Positions 1-8,308 of a stretch of 64,000 nt of DNA are shown piece after piece (the stretch's first letter is position 1; each line of letters starts with the position of its first letter). The notes under the pieces were generated by a model, which worked only from the letters and a program-made list of their open reading frames with translations, had not been told where the DNA came from and searched no databases. The position numbers and the translations under genes are program-made. This DNA comes from an uncultured Eubacteriales bacterium (GTDB lineage: Bacteria > Bacillota > Clostridia > Oscillospirales > CAG-382), in contig CAKSOW010000009.1 in NCBI GenBank assembly GCA_934479825.1, positions 1-64,000 of the forward strand, in the 5' to 3' direction.

Positions 1-14
1 CTTCTACCGCTTTA

Positions 15-143
15 TCGGCAAAATCGAATGACACATCTTGAGATACCCAACAATATCTTTAACTAAGGGAAACGGGTCTTGCCTTACCTGATATTACGCT
101 AATTCCCGCATTATCAAATCTTTTCGGAGTTTCGTCAGATTAT
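15..143 (+). pseudogene. Decayed XRE-type HTH segment upstream of the TPR gene
   Basis: Reading in the frame of the following gene, this stretch ends in LPDITLIPALSNLFGVSSDY, the typical C-terminal part of a Cro/C1 helix-turn-helix domain that normally leads into a 'LLG' linker. The upstream part is interrupted by TGA at 39-41 and TAA at 60-62. The usual tryptophan of the 'KWE' motif reads as arginine (AGG at 66-68). The DNA-binding half therefore seems to have been lost by mutation, while the sensor half downstream stays open. Inference from motif reading. Confidence 0.6.
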
Positions 144-1079
144 TTGTTAGGTATCAAAGCAGACGAAAAAGAAGAGAAAATAAAAGGAATTTATAAAAAA
201 GCAATGAATTGTACTCACACCGGCGAAATGGAAAAAGGTCTGGAAACAGTAAAAGAAGGATTGGCTGTCTATCCAAATAATCCCACACTATTGTTCTTGC
301 TTATCGGATTTCTTTTCGGTTCGTTTTGCGCTAACGGCCAAAAAGAACTTTTAGAAGAAATAATTAATAAAGCGGAGTTGGTTTTGCAGGATAGTACAAA
401 CGAAGAAGAACGAATTGATGTTCTGGAAAAATTGGCATACTCATATAACTATCTCGGAATGCAGGATAATGCCATAAAAACAGCAAACCGCTTACCGAAT
501 ACAGTTGTTAACAGACAAGAGGTTCTCTCAAACATAATTATGCCAATGGATAAACGAAAGGAAAAGCAGCAAGAATGTGTTTTTTACAATTTTAAGGGGA
601 TGATAAATCATATCTTATGGCTTGGCGGATTTTCTCTTGAAAGAAAAGAGTTTTCAAAGGCTATTGATATTTATAAAAGAGCAATCGTCATAATAAAAAA
701 CATTGGAAATGAGGGGTTCTTTTTACTTAAATCTGCGGATGCATATAATGGTCTTGCTATGGCGTATTCTTCCTTAGGTGAGGTTGATAAAGCATACGAA
801 AACATCGATGAAGCTATCAGATGTTATATGGAATTTGAAAAAATATTAAAAACCGGAAGATATTCTTACAAATCGCCAATTCTCGATATGCTTATTTTCA
901 GCAAAAATCATTTGCAAGTAAATTCAACAATAACGGAGTTTGAAGATTGGTATGCAAAAATGGAACATGAGTATAAAAATTATTTTGAATCTGTAATAAA
1001 AGACGAGCGTTTTCCAAAACTTCGTAAAAAAGTTGAAAAAGCATTAAGAGAAATAAAAGACGATAAAACGAACAATTAA
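144..1079 (+). CDS. TPR-repeat protein, sensor half of a former XRE-TPR regulator
   Basis: A 311-residue open frame read from TTG at 144, with no good ribosome binding site. The sequence is helical and repeat-like: 'KGLETVKEGLAVYPNNPTLL' near the N terminus and 'SKAIDIYKRAIVII' and 'YNGLAMAYSSLGEVDKAYEN' later fit tetratricopeptide repeats. In Firmicutes such repeats often follow an XRE HTH and sense a peptide or effector. The HTH that should precede it is present but carries two stops, so this is probably the surviving C-terminal part of a regulator. It may not be translated. A strong terminator follows at 1114-1155. Confidence 0.6.
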   Translation: MLGIKADEKEEKIKGIYKKAMNCTHTGEMEKGLETVKEGLAVYPNNPTLLFLLIGFLFGSFCANGQKELLEEIINKAELVLQDSTNEEERIDVLEKLAYSYNYLGMQDNAIKTANRLPNTVVNRQEVLSNIIMPMDKRKEKQQECVFYNFKGMINHILWLGGFSLERKEFSKAIDIYKRAIVIIKNIGNEGFFLLKSADAYNGLAMAYSSLGEVDKAYENIDEAIRCYMEFEKILKTGRYSYKSPILDMLIFSKNHLQVNSTITEFEDWYAKMEHEYKNYFESVIKDERFPKLRKKVEKALREIKDDKTNN

Positions 1080-1113
1080 GTTTCCATAGTCAACCGTCCA
1101 CTATCCGTGGGCG

Positions 1114-1155
1114 GCACAGCAACAGATTTTTATAAATCTGTTGCTGTGCTTTTTC
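1114..1155 (+). terminator. Rho-independent terminator after the TPR gene
   Basis: Perfect 16-bp stem (1114-1129 with 1134-1149), four-base loop, followed by a run of five T on the plus strand. It closes transcription from the TPR gene and faces the convergent minus-strand array. Confidence 0.9.
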
Positions 1156-1242
1156 TATATTATTGTTGAAACCAGAGATTCCCCTGCAAGTCAATATTAT
1201 CGCCGATTCTTGCAACACATCAGCTTGCAGTTCAATCGATTA

Positions 1243-1557
1243 TTAAAAATTTGATGTTCCAAAAGAAACTTGAAGCGAACCGTCTTTCATATAAGCATGG
1301 TACGTTATTTTCTTTGCTGTTGTATTGCTAACACAGTCAATTATAAAAAGACGTTGTCCACTCATGTTTCCAAACCCTCGAAAATGTGCTGTACAATCTT
1401 CCCCCATTTCCTGTTTTGCCAAAATCACTGCAGCTGCTTTTACTTCTCCGATTTCCTGTATAGTTTTTACAACAAACAGTTCTACAAAAACCGTTAGACT
1501 AAGTACGATGATGAAAACTAAAAGCAATTTGATTACAAGCTTTAATGTGTTGCTCAT
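1243..1557 (-). CDS. Small membrane-anchored protein of unknown function
   Basis: A 104-residue protein with one N-terminal transmembrane segment (about residues 8-31) and a short extracytoplasmic domain containing two cysteines that could pair. An AGGAG site lies upstream of the ATG. I do not recognise a family. It is the last gene of a long co-directional minus-strand run, each member with its own ribosome binding site. The variety of unrelated small proteins there suggests immunity or accessory cargo. Confidence 0.6.
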   Translation of the reverse strand: MSNTLKLVIKLLLVFIIVLSLTVFVELFVVKTIQEIGEVKAAAVILAKQEMGEDCTAHFRGFGNMSGQRLFIIDCVSNTTAKKITYHAYMKDGSLQVSFGTSNF

Positions 1558-1589
1558 AAATTCTCTTTTCTCCTCCGTCGTAACAATGT

Positions 1590-1907
1590 TTAGCCGTTTT
1601 TGCGCTGTTCACGAATTTCTTCAATGCGTTTTTGCTCTCGTATGCATAACTCGGCCCAAACATACAAAGAAATAACAGCATCTAAGATATTCACAATGTA
1701 TAAAACCGTTGCATTCGTCAAATAGGAGCGGGCAATTATGACCGGAATATTGATTCCGAGTAACACAAGCATTGGCCGAAAAAGGGCAATGTATTTTTCA
1801 TTGGCATGGATATAAAACGAGTTTTTCCAAAGGCAGACAAGCAATTGGAAAACACATATTATATTGACAAAAGGTATGTACTTGATTATATTTTGATAGC
1901 GTTTCAT
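1590..1907 (-). CDS. Small multi-pass membrane protein of unknown function
   Basis: 105 residues with about three hydrophobic segments (near residues 10-26, 44-60 and 67-86) and a charged C-terminal tail rich in Arg, Glu and Lys that should lie in the cytoplasm. A GAGG motif precedes the ATG. No family recognised. It lies 32 bp upstream of the neighbouring small membrane-protein gene and is probably cotranscribed with it. Confidence 0.6.
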   Translation of the reverse strand: MKRYQNIIKYIPFVNIICVFQLLVCLWKNSFYIHANEKYIALFRPMLVLLGINIPVIIARSYLTNATVLYIVNILDAVISLYVWAELCIREQKRIEEIREQRKNG

Positions 1908-1930
1908 AAAATTTAACCTCTTTTCAACTT

Positions 1931-2545
1931 TTAATCAGAATGGCAATCTGTCTTGGGCATCCATTCTGCCCGTTCCGGAAAAGGATCGTTAATCATCCAG
2001 CTTTTTTCCCAGTTTACCAACCGAATCCCATTTTCCGGATTGCGATAATACCGGCAATCGATATGAATGCAGAACATCAATAAAAGCGCCATATCCGGTT
2101 CTGCAGTTTCATCGAAACGAAGCTGATACTGGTTATGCTCGGCATAACTGTAATGTTCTTTTTGAAACACAGCAATCTGTGCGTCGTTTTTCAATAGAGA
2201 ATAAATGTCGTTATTATGCCCTCTTAGCTCATAGCAATCCTCATCCAGATAGAAATAAGTGGCTCTGTCCCCTAAACGATATTCACTGTATCCACAGATT
2301 TCTTCATTTTTCAATATCTCATAAGAACGCAGAGCGGATGGATAGATCAAGGGGAATAATCCAAAGATCACATGCGCTAAAACCCCTTTCTGTCGGAACA
2401 CATACCCGACATCATCTGTTTTGACAGACAGCCTTTGCGGCAATAATCCAAAGGTATGATTCGCAACACCTTCGACAAATGCTTTTTCCTGCACGGAATA
2501 GTGTTTTTTCCCGGAAGAGAGACTGCGAATGATATGTAATGTCAT
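1931..2545 (-). CDS. Uncharacterised soluble protein, possibly tubby/LURP-one-like
   Basis: 204 residues, no signal peptide or membrane segment. It alternates short beta-like stretches with a hydrophobic segment near the C terminus ('MALLLMFCIHIDCRYY'), an arrangement reminiscent of tubby C-terminal or LURP-one-like barrels, where a central hydrophobic helix fills the barrel. That assignment is weak. A good AGGAG site lies about 10 nt upstream of ATG. It is part of the minus-strand accessory array. Confidence 0.55.
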   Translation of the reverse strand: MTLHIIRSLSSGKKHYSVQEKAFVEGVANHTFGLLPQRLSVKTDDVGYVFRQKGVLAHVIFGLFPLIYPSALRSYEILKNEEICGYSEYRLGDRATYFYLDEDCYELRGHNNDIYSLLKNDAQIAVFQKEHYSYAEHNQYQLRFDETAEPDMALLLMFCIHIDCRYYRNPENGIRLVNWEKSWMINDPFPERAEWMPKTDCHSD

Positions 2546-2591
2546 TTGTTGCGCACTCCTTGTTGTTCAATATCCGTGACACTTGATAAAA

Positions 2592-3245
2592 TCAAGACAA
2601 CCAATCGGACAAATCAACGGTCTGATCGTTGATTTTTACCCAATAATCTTTGGGCGGATCCGGTATATAAGCAAAACACTCGACATATTTTTGGTCAGTC
2701 AGCGGAATCCTCCTTTCGGAAAATACAAATTCAGATGCCAGCGAATCTGAAACCTGAATGGGTTCCTCGCTCCAAATGCGAAATTCAAGATAATACTCGG
2801 AAGTCTCTTTGTAGTGGTAAAGGGCTACTAAAACATTATGTTCAACAAATTTGTGCTGGCCATCCGTGGCATTTTGCACAGGCAGTTTCCACCGTACAAC
2901 ATTGTCCTTGGTCTCATCCGCTTTGGGGATAATTTGGCGATACTGCGCGGCAACCAAAGTGGTGTCCTTGCCATCAACAACCTGAATAATGGAATCACTG
3001 GAATCGTCTTTCAAATACCGATAGACAGCTTCCGGTGAGTCAAAACTCACAAACAAGTTTTCAATCGGCCAGCTAATGGCTGCCGAGAAACCAAAAGACA
3101 CTATGATAATAGCGGCAATATTAAACAGTTTATACCACTTGCTTAGCTTGTTTTTTCTCGCAAGCTTAAATGTAATGCTTCTTAAAATCAACGCGGTAAG
3201 AACCATGACTAAAATCGTCATAAGAAGACGCACTTTGTCATACAT
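2592..3245 (-). CDS. Membrane-anchored protein with extracytoplasmic domain, unknown
   Basis: 217 residues with two transmembrane segments near the N terminus (about 7-26 and 40-60), then a soluble domain of about 150 residues that should be outside the membrane. AGGAGG six bases before the ATG fixes the start. No family recognised. It is 21 bp from the neighbouring DUF4279-like gene and transcribed in the same direction. Confidence 0.6.
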   Translation of the reverse strand: MYDKVRLLMTILVMVLTALILRSITFKLARKNKLSKWYKLFNIAAIIIVSFGFSAAISWPIENLFVSFDSPEAVYRYLKDDSSDSIIQVVDGKDTTLVAAQYRQIIPKADETKDNVVRWKLPVQNATDGQHKFVEHNVLVALYHYKETSEYYLEFRIWSEEPIQVSDSLASEFVFSERRIPLTDQKYVECFAYIPDPPKDYWVKINDQTVDLSDWLS

Positions 3246-3266
3246 AAGAATACCTCCTAAGCCAAA

Positions 3267-3686
3267 TCAATCGGTAAGTGTCGTTAAATTCATAATGGTA
3301 ACATCCAAGGAAATATGCATATAGGCCAACATATCCATACTTTGGGGTGAAATATGCAAATTCTGTTGATAGGTTTCCGGATACAAATTCACCCATACGG
3401 TCATGGATTCTGCTTGTTCAGACAGGTTTCGAAGAAACTCTTTCTTGCGGTATAATTGTCCGATTAAGCGTTCCAATTGTTTTTCCGTATCTTTGGAATC
3501 GCACTCGATCATGGATATAAAACCGTCAAAATCATATTCCTTTTCTTCCGCAGGAATCGCACCAATCGGGCTTGTTCGATACCGTTCGCCCTTATGATAG
3601 AGTTTTTCCGGTTTGATACCGATGTTTTCTGTAATTGAAGGCAAATCCAGATGTTCTCCGGTAATCCGAAAATATATGTAATCCAT
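3267..3686 (-). CDS. DUF4279-like protein
   Basis: 139 residues from the ATG at 3686, chosen because AAAGGAA precedes it; a longer frame to 3743 has no site. The N terminus 'YIYFRITGEHLDLPSITENI' followed by 'GIKPEKLYHKGERY' matches the usual DUF4279 opening (YF.I.G...D...IT..LGI.P....KG). The middle part carries the helix 'TEKQLERLIGQLYRKKEFLR' and the C terminus a strand and helix as in the family. DUF4279 proteins are small, cytoplasmic, of unknown function and often found in strain-variable islands. Confidence 0.7.
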   Translation of the reverse strand: MDYIYFRITGEHLDLPSITENIGIKPEKLYHKGERYRTSPIGAIPAEEKEYDFDGFISMIECDSKDTEKQLERLIGQLYRKKEFLRNLSEQAESMTVWVNLYPETYQQNLHISPQSMDMLAYMHISLDVTIMNLTTLTD

Positions 3687-3764
3687 AGAATTTCCTTTCT
3701 TTTTTTGAACCGTCTTATATAAATCCCTTTCCCAATACGTCAAGAAGCTCCGCCAAAAGCCTTT

Positions 3765-4130
3765 TTACAATGCCTCGACTTTGGTTTTAGCTAACATATC
3801 ACCCAGTCGGTTACTGCCGGTCAAAACCAAGACTGCCTCAATAGGCCATATAAAAAGCAACAAGTTCCGAATGAAATGCTGCCGCCAATTTGCATCGTTG
3901 CCGTTCGCATCAACCACTTTGATCTTCATTAACTTTTTGCCAAAGGCAAGGTGCAGCGGTTCGCGCAACAGGAACAATAACTCCAAAACAAACAGAACGA
4001 ACCTCATCGTTTTATACTGTGGAAGCGGGATTGACAGTACCGCCATGACAACCAGAATAACCGAACATGCCGCGCTCCAAGTAAACACGTCTATTAAAAG
4101 CGCTAAAAATCTTTTTGCCTGAATATTCAT
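3765..4130 (-). CDS. RDD-family membrane protein
   Basis: 121 residues. The N-terminal 'RFLALLIDVF' has the Arg and Asp that define RDD domains; about three transmembrane segments follow, then 'AFGKKLMKIKVVD' and 'NRLGDMLAKTKV', the conserved lysine/arginine-rich loop and end of the family. The start at 4130 is preferred over 4136 because the GAGGAG site is only two or three bases from the upstream ATG. RDD proteins are integral membrane proteins, some linked to Na+ or H+ transport, most uncharacterised. Confidence 0.75.
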   Translation of the reverse strand: MNIQAKRFLALLIDVFTWSAACSVILVVMAVLSIPLPQYKTMRFVLFVLELLFLLREPLHLAFGKKLMKIKVVDANGNDANWRQHFIRNLLLFIWPIEAVLVLTGSNRLGDMLAKTKVEAL

Positions 4131-4158
4131 TTCCATAATCTCCTCATATTCCTTGATT

Positions 4159-5187
4159 TCAATTTTTCTCCGTTATCTCTACTAAGATGTTTTTAAACGC
4201 AAACTTCAAAGAAGTCACCGGTTCAATCGGCCTCTTGCGTTCGTTCCAAGCAAGAAACTCTAATTCATAGCAGCCTGCCGCGTTTTCTGAAAGCGAAGGC
4301 GAAAACACCTGATACCCCACGCATTTCAAAATCAAATTTTTGTCTAACGGTTCACGGTTTCGGAATGTCAAACGACACTTTTTCTTGCCGCCGTGCGCGG
4401 ACAAAACAAGAGAAACATCGTTTTTGGGGCTCTCGGTAAAATAAGTAATTTCGGCTCCGACAAACCAGCTTTGCGCACATTCCGCAAGCTTCCGTATGTT
4501 GTCATTGGAACTTTGGCAATATTTATCCCATGGATCGACCGGTTTATACGGCAAAATCTCCACGTGAATCTCTTTGAATTCAAATCTGACCGTCATGAAT
4601 TTCTCTTTTGGACTGTTAACCAAGTCAAGCTCCAGTGTATAAGAACCGTCATCGGTTTTCCGAAACTCAATTTCCGTTACGACACAATCGGCGCATTGTT
4701 TGATTTTTTCTTCGTTTAAGGGGACAATGTTTCGGAACTGCATGACGCATTGTTTTGTGCTGCAATCACTTGGAATGGCAAGATCAACCACGTTTTCCGA
4801 ATCCACCGTACAGTGCGTTATCTTCCTATCATAAAACCAGTCTTCGGCGCATTCGGCAAGTAGCCTTATGTCGGCATTGGGGCTGTGTTTCAGGTCTTCG
4901 ATTTCATCAAAGGCTTCCTCTTCCGCCTGTTTCTGCATTTCGCGGCAGCAATCGGCATACTCTTTTATTTTTTCAAAGTCTTTTTCCGAAACCAAGCCGG
5001 TTACCGGGTCAAGCATTTTTTGAACTTCATCCTTGAAATAAGCGTCGTTCTTTATGTAACGCTCCAATAGAGTTTGATAAAAGGAACTGTGTACAACTGT
5101 TTCCGCGTACTCACTGTAACTCTTGCAGGTTGCTACATGGTTCAAAAAATTCAAGGAGTTGGCTAATTTGGTTGTGAAGTGATTCAT
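4159..5187 (-). CDS. Uncharacterised protein with an internally duplicated domain
   Basis: 342 residues, soluble. After a helical N-terminal region (1-105) come two copies of the same module, the first starting at 'DIRLLAECAEDWFYDRKIT' and the second at 'NIRKLAECAQSWFVGAEIT', each of roughly 110 residues and each continuing through a 'C..FRN..PL' motif. The N terminus resembles DUF4085 proteins only loosely. AGAGGG six bases before the ATG supports the start. Tandem duplication suggests a two-site binding protein, but the ligand is unknown. Confidence 0.65.
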   Translation of the reverse strand: MNHFTTKLANSLNFLNHVATCKSYSEYAETVVHSSFYQTLLERYIKNDAYFKDEVQKMLDPVTGLVSEKDFEKIKEYADCCREMQKQAEEEAFDEIEDLKHSPNADIRLLAECAEDWFYDRKITHCTVDSENVVDLAIPSDCSTKQCVMQFRNIVPLNEEKIKQCADCVVTEIEFRKTDDGSYTLELDLVNSPKEKFMTVRFEFKEIHVEILPYKPVDPWDKYCQSSNDNIRKLAECAQSWFVGAEITYFTESPKNDVSLVLSAHGGKKKCRLTFRNREPLDKNLILKCVGYQVFSPSLSENAAGCYELEFLAWNERKRPIEPVTSLKFAFKNILVEITEKN

Positions 5188-5278
5188 ATGATCCCTCTTT
5201 CAGACATGTCTATGACAAAAAACGATAAGACGTTTCTGTCCCAATGCTTTGCTTGTAAGAAAAAGCCTGCCGCAAAAC

Positions 5279-5767
5279 TTATGTGGCCTCACGCCAACGG
5301 TCGTAATCCGATTCGTAATAGTACCAGCCTTTTTTGTTGAGAAGACTTAATTCGGTCAGGTCAAAAATATTATCCGGCAATTTGCCTTCAAAACAGTGCA
5401 CGACCCCACCGCCTTTATCTAACGTCGACCATAGTTGAAATTCGATATATCCATCGCCTTTCCTGATAAGGCTGTACTTTTCGTTTTTCATGAAATCCAA
5501 AATAGAATTCCATTTTTCCGAATCTAACAAGGATGTATCAGCCGGTTCGCTTTCAAAAAATACACTTAAATCGGCACCGTCTCTATATATGGATATATCG
5601 GAATAATCCAGTTCAGCCAAAAAGGAAGAAATACTTTGCAGTGTGTCATAATTTCTGGAAAAGTTGCGAAGTGTTGGCGCTTTGTGGTTTTTTACAAAAA
5701 AGATGGCCAAACACAAAGCGGCAACCCCTATGGCTACGCTGGCGAATGTGTACTTTTTGTATTTCAC
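5279..5767 (-). CDS. Membrane-anchored small protein, unknown
   Basis: 162 residues from GTG at 5767, chosen because GAGGGG lies about eight bases upstream and because this start clears the previous gene, which ends at 5787. A single transmembrane segment near residues 8-25 is followed by an acidic extracytoplasmic domain. No family recognised. Part of the minus-strand accessory run. Confidence 0.6.
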   Translation of the reverse strand: MKYKKYTFASVAIGVAALCLAIFFVKNHKAPTLRNFSRNYDTLQSISSFLAELDYSDISIYRDGADLSVFFESEPADTSLLDSEKWNSILDFMKNEKYSLIRKGDGYIEFQLWSTLDKGGGVVHCFEGKLPDNIFDLTELSLLNKKGWYYYESDYDRWREAT

Positions 5768-5786
5768 GGTAAACCCCTCACTATTT

Positions 5787-6344
5787 TTAATGATTTTCAG
5801 AATCCGTTTCTGTCGTTTCAAACGCTCCCAATGCCGTAAGCACATCGGTTATGGCTTGTTGGAGGTGCTTGGAATGCGCGGTTTTCGTTTTTTCGCTGGC
5901 AAAGATCTGCACTCCGTTTTTAGTCAAACAAACGTCGTTATAAATATATCCTTTGCTGAAATAAAAACCTCGCGTCATTTTGACGTTGCCGTATGAATAG
6001 TCTTGCAGCTTTTTGACCTTGTCAGGTGTTTTGTCGGTTTGCTCCTCGACGGTCACCCAAACATATATGTTATTATCTATCATATCGCCGGGATTTGAGT
6101 ATCCTTCCCAATCCGCGCTGAAACCGGCACACTTCCCGTCCATGTAACTTCCGTCAAAGCGGCTATAATCCCGTTTCAAAATATCTTCAATCGCGGCTGT
6201 GTTGATCTCTCTGAAAGCCCATTTGGAAATATCCGCGCGGAAAAGCAGAGGGGGCAAACACAGATAAAGCTCATAAACGATTATCAGTGCAATCAGAATA
6301 TGCTTTATGTGATCCAAAAACCATTGGTATAATGACCATTTCAT
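5787..6344 (-). CDS. Membrane-anchored small protein, unknown
   Basis: 185 residues from ATG at 6344, preceded by AGGAGC. Longer frames to 6470 overlap the upstream gene and lack a site. One transmembrane segment lies near residues 17-35, followed by a soluble domain of about 145 residues with scattered aromatic residues. No family recognised. It sits between a DUF2691-like gene and another membrane-anchored gene. Confidence 0.6.
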   Translation of the reverse strand: MKWSLYQWFLDHIKHILIALIIVYELYLCLPPLLFRADISKWAFREINTAAIEDILKRDYSRFDGSYMDGKCAGFSADWEGYSNPGDMIDNNIYVWVTVEEQTDKTPDKVKKLQDYSYGNVKMTRGFYFSKGYIYNDVCLTKNGVQIFASEKTKTAHSKHLQQAITDVLTALGAFETTETDSENH

Positions 6345-6400
6345 ATAGATGCTCCTATTCTTTGTGTGCACCTGTTTCCGAACAATTAAGATTGGTCTTC

Positions 6401-6856
6401 TTAACAGAATCGGAAAAATTCCATTTCTTTTAAGGCTTTGACCCGAACGGTATGGGATATTTGGGTACAATTATGCATGATCGAATTCGCAAGACTTTCC
6501 CTGTTAATAAAAACGGTCGCATAACAGCAGTCATAGCAGTTTATCAAAAAATCACAATTGCTTTTGCTGACATCAGCTGCCGTTCGCAAGGGAAATTCAT
6601 CTGTCCGGACGCCTTTTCGATACGCTTTTATGGTGGTAAAAAATATGTAGTATGTATTGTTTTTTACCATATCGAAAAAAGTTTCGGAGTCAACGATCCT
6701 ACTGTCAAACAAACCGGATTTTTCTTCTTGGCGAACAAAATGCGTAATGTCATCCTCCAAGATTTCAAAATAATAGTCTGATAACTTCATTCCTGCTAAT
6801 AGCTGAAACAGATAATTATGGTAGCCGTTTTCCCATTCCAGTTGAATAATTTTCAA
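6401..6856 (-). CDS. DUF2691-like protein
   Basis: 151 residues. The chosen start is TTG at 6856, seven bases after a perfect AAAGGAGG; the ATG at 6877 lies upstream of that site and is unlikely. The order 'LFDSRIVDSETFFDMV', 'TYYIFFTTIKAYR', then a 'SNCDFLINCYDCCYATVF' strand fits DUF2691, where YY.IF...KA. and S.C.....VDC.Y are conserved. Function is unknown in the family. It fits the theme of small, unrelated cytoplasmic genes in this block. Confidence 0.6.
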   Translation of the reverse strand: MKIIQLEWENGYHNYLFQLLAGMKLSDYYFEILEDDITHFVRQEEKSGLFDSRIVDSETFFDMVKNNTYYIFFTTIKAYRKGVRTDEFPLRTAADVSKSNCDFLINCYDCCYATVFINRESLANSIMHNCTQISHTVRVKALKEMEFFRFC

Positions 6857-6883
6857 TGGATTTCCTCCTTTCGGCAAATCTTA

Positions 6884-7528
6884 TTAGTTGTACCGGCAAG
6901 AACAATAAAAAGCAACTTTTCCATTTTCAAGTTTTTCAAAAATCAGATAGGTTTCTTGCTGACATGTATCAGACTTATCCCTACCCATATAGTATTGCAA
7001 TTCCTTTTCTGACAGTTTGTTTGGCTGTTTTACTTGGTTGATTTTCGATATCAATGCTGTAAAATCACTGTCTGTCTCGGTACACGGTCTAAGATTGGCA
7101 ACACAGGTTTCTATGTCCGTTTGGTCTAAGGTGCCCGAAGCATATAAATTGACAGAATCTCCATAATTACAGCCGTCAACCAAATGCGAAGATATCGAAT
7201 AATCCATAGTTTCCAATACGAAACCGGATGGCGCGTCAATGCCTAAGAAATTCTCTAACAGTGCCAAGGGATTTGTAAAAACAAAGCATTCTTGCCCGGT
7301 CCAAAAAACAATACTTTCCTCTTTTTCTGCCGTTTCCCTCAAAGGAATGTATATTTTACCCTCAACATCTACAACAGGCAACTCAAATGCCGTTTCTTCT
7401 CCTTTATAAACAATACGGACATCCCTTTGTGTTGCTGTATGTACCAAATTCTGAATACCATAAGCACTTACGGTTAAGACAACGCTGCCTATCAAAGTTA
7501 TGACGCAATTTTCAAGTATTCTTTTCAT
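6884..7528 (-). CDS. Secreted or membrane-anchored stalk-domain-like protein
   Basis: 214 residues from ATG at 7528 (AGGAGA six bases upstream). The N terminus is a signal peptide or anchor (about 5-24). Residues after it, 'VVDVEGKIYIPLRETAEK', resemble the copper amine oxidase N-terminal-like 'stalk' repeat common in Firmicutes surface proteins. The remaining part, ending in a Cys-containing strand, is unrecognised. The two upstream genes on the same strand (7539-8168 and 8309-9238) carry the same kind of motif, so the three may be related in job. Confidence 0.6.
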   Translation of the reverse strand: MKRILENCVITLIGSVVLTVSAYGIQNLVHTATQRDVRIVYKGEETAFELPVVDVEGKIYIPLRETAEKEESIVFWTGQECFVFTNPLALLENFLGIDAPSGFVLETMDYSISSHLVDGCNYGDSVNLYASGTLDQTDIETCVANLRPCTETDSDFTALISKINQVKQPNKLSEKELQYYMGRDKSDTCQQETYLIFEKLENGKVAFYCSCRYN

Positions 7529-7538
7529 ATTCTTTCTC

Positions 7539-8168
7539 CTAACGTAAAGCAAAAAGCTCATATTTCCCGGTTGAAGTCGGAGATATTCGTATGTACAGAT
7601 TTACGGTCTTAACAACGGTTCCCTGCGTCCATTTTTTAAAAAAGCGTGTAGATGGCGGTACTTCTGAGTTCCACCACGAGTATTCTTTGTTCATTTCCGT
7701 ATCATAACTGCTATTCTGACTTTCAAACTCAACATAGCTTTCGGAAATAACGGGCAGGAGTGTTTCCAGATCCGCAGCAGTTAATTCAACATGTGCAACA
7801 AAATTTTTCTCAAATTCATCGGTAACGGAATAATTCCATTCTTTGATATCGGCCGTGGCAGGGAGAGTGATTTCCATCAATTTTTCAAAGGCGGCACGGC
7901 CGTCGGAGTATTCCGTGGTGATTTCAATCGTTCCCTCGTTTTCCGGGTGATAAACATAGCCCCTGTAATCTGCAAAATCTTCCAATGAAACATAGAGTCT
8001 GTCATTGATTTCCATAATCGGGGAATTGTGTGAAAAAGCACGTCCGTTGATGAAAACATTTTGATTATATTCAACAGCATCATATGTATTCAACATTTCC
8101 GATGCAACGCAAAAAAGCGGAAGTGCCAGACACGCGGCCGTCAATGCGATTGGTAATGCTCTTTTCAT
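7539..8168 (-). CDS. Exported stalk-domain-like protein
   Basis: 209 residues. A clear signal peptide (Lys-Arg then 'ALPIALTAACLALPLFCVAS') precedes a mature domain with 'IMEINDRLYVSLEDFADYRG', which resembles one repeat of the copper amine oxidase N-terminal-like stalk domain. AAGGAG lies nine bases before the ATG. No catalytic motif seen. It is 10 bp from the next stalk-type gene and likely cotranscribed. Confidence 0.6.
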   Translation of the reverse strand: MKRALPIALTAACLALPLFCVASEMLNTYDAVEYNQNVFINGRAFSHNSPIMEINDRLYVSLEDFADYRGYVYHPENEGTIEITTEYSDGRAAFEKLMEITLPATADIKEWNYSVTDEFEKNFVAHVELTAADLETLLPVISESYVEFESQNSSYDTEMNKEYSWWNSEVPPSTRFFKKWTQGTVVKTVNLYIRISPTSTGKYELFALR

Positions 8169-8263
8169 ATAAAGTTTCTCCTTTTTGTACGATAAACGGT
8201 CATCTAAAATCGTTTTTTGTATTGGTTCTTACATGCGGGAGCTGAAAACAGGTTGCTTTGCAA

Positions 8264-8296
8264 GAGTCAAACGGCTTTGTAGAAACAGTTTGACTC
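8264..8296. repeat. Inverted repeat in the gap between two stalk-type genes
   Basis: Nine-base arms gagtcaaac and gtttgactc separated by 15 bases, in the 140-bp gap before the stalk-domain gene. No T-run follows on the minus strand, so it may be an mRNA processing or stability hairpin rather than a terminator. Confidence 0.4.
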
Positions 8297-8308
8297 CTGC
8301 ATCTTATT

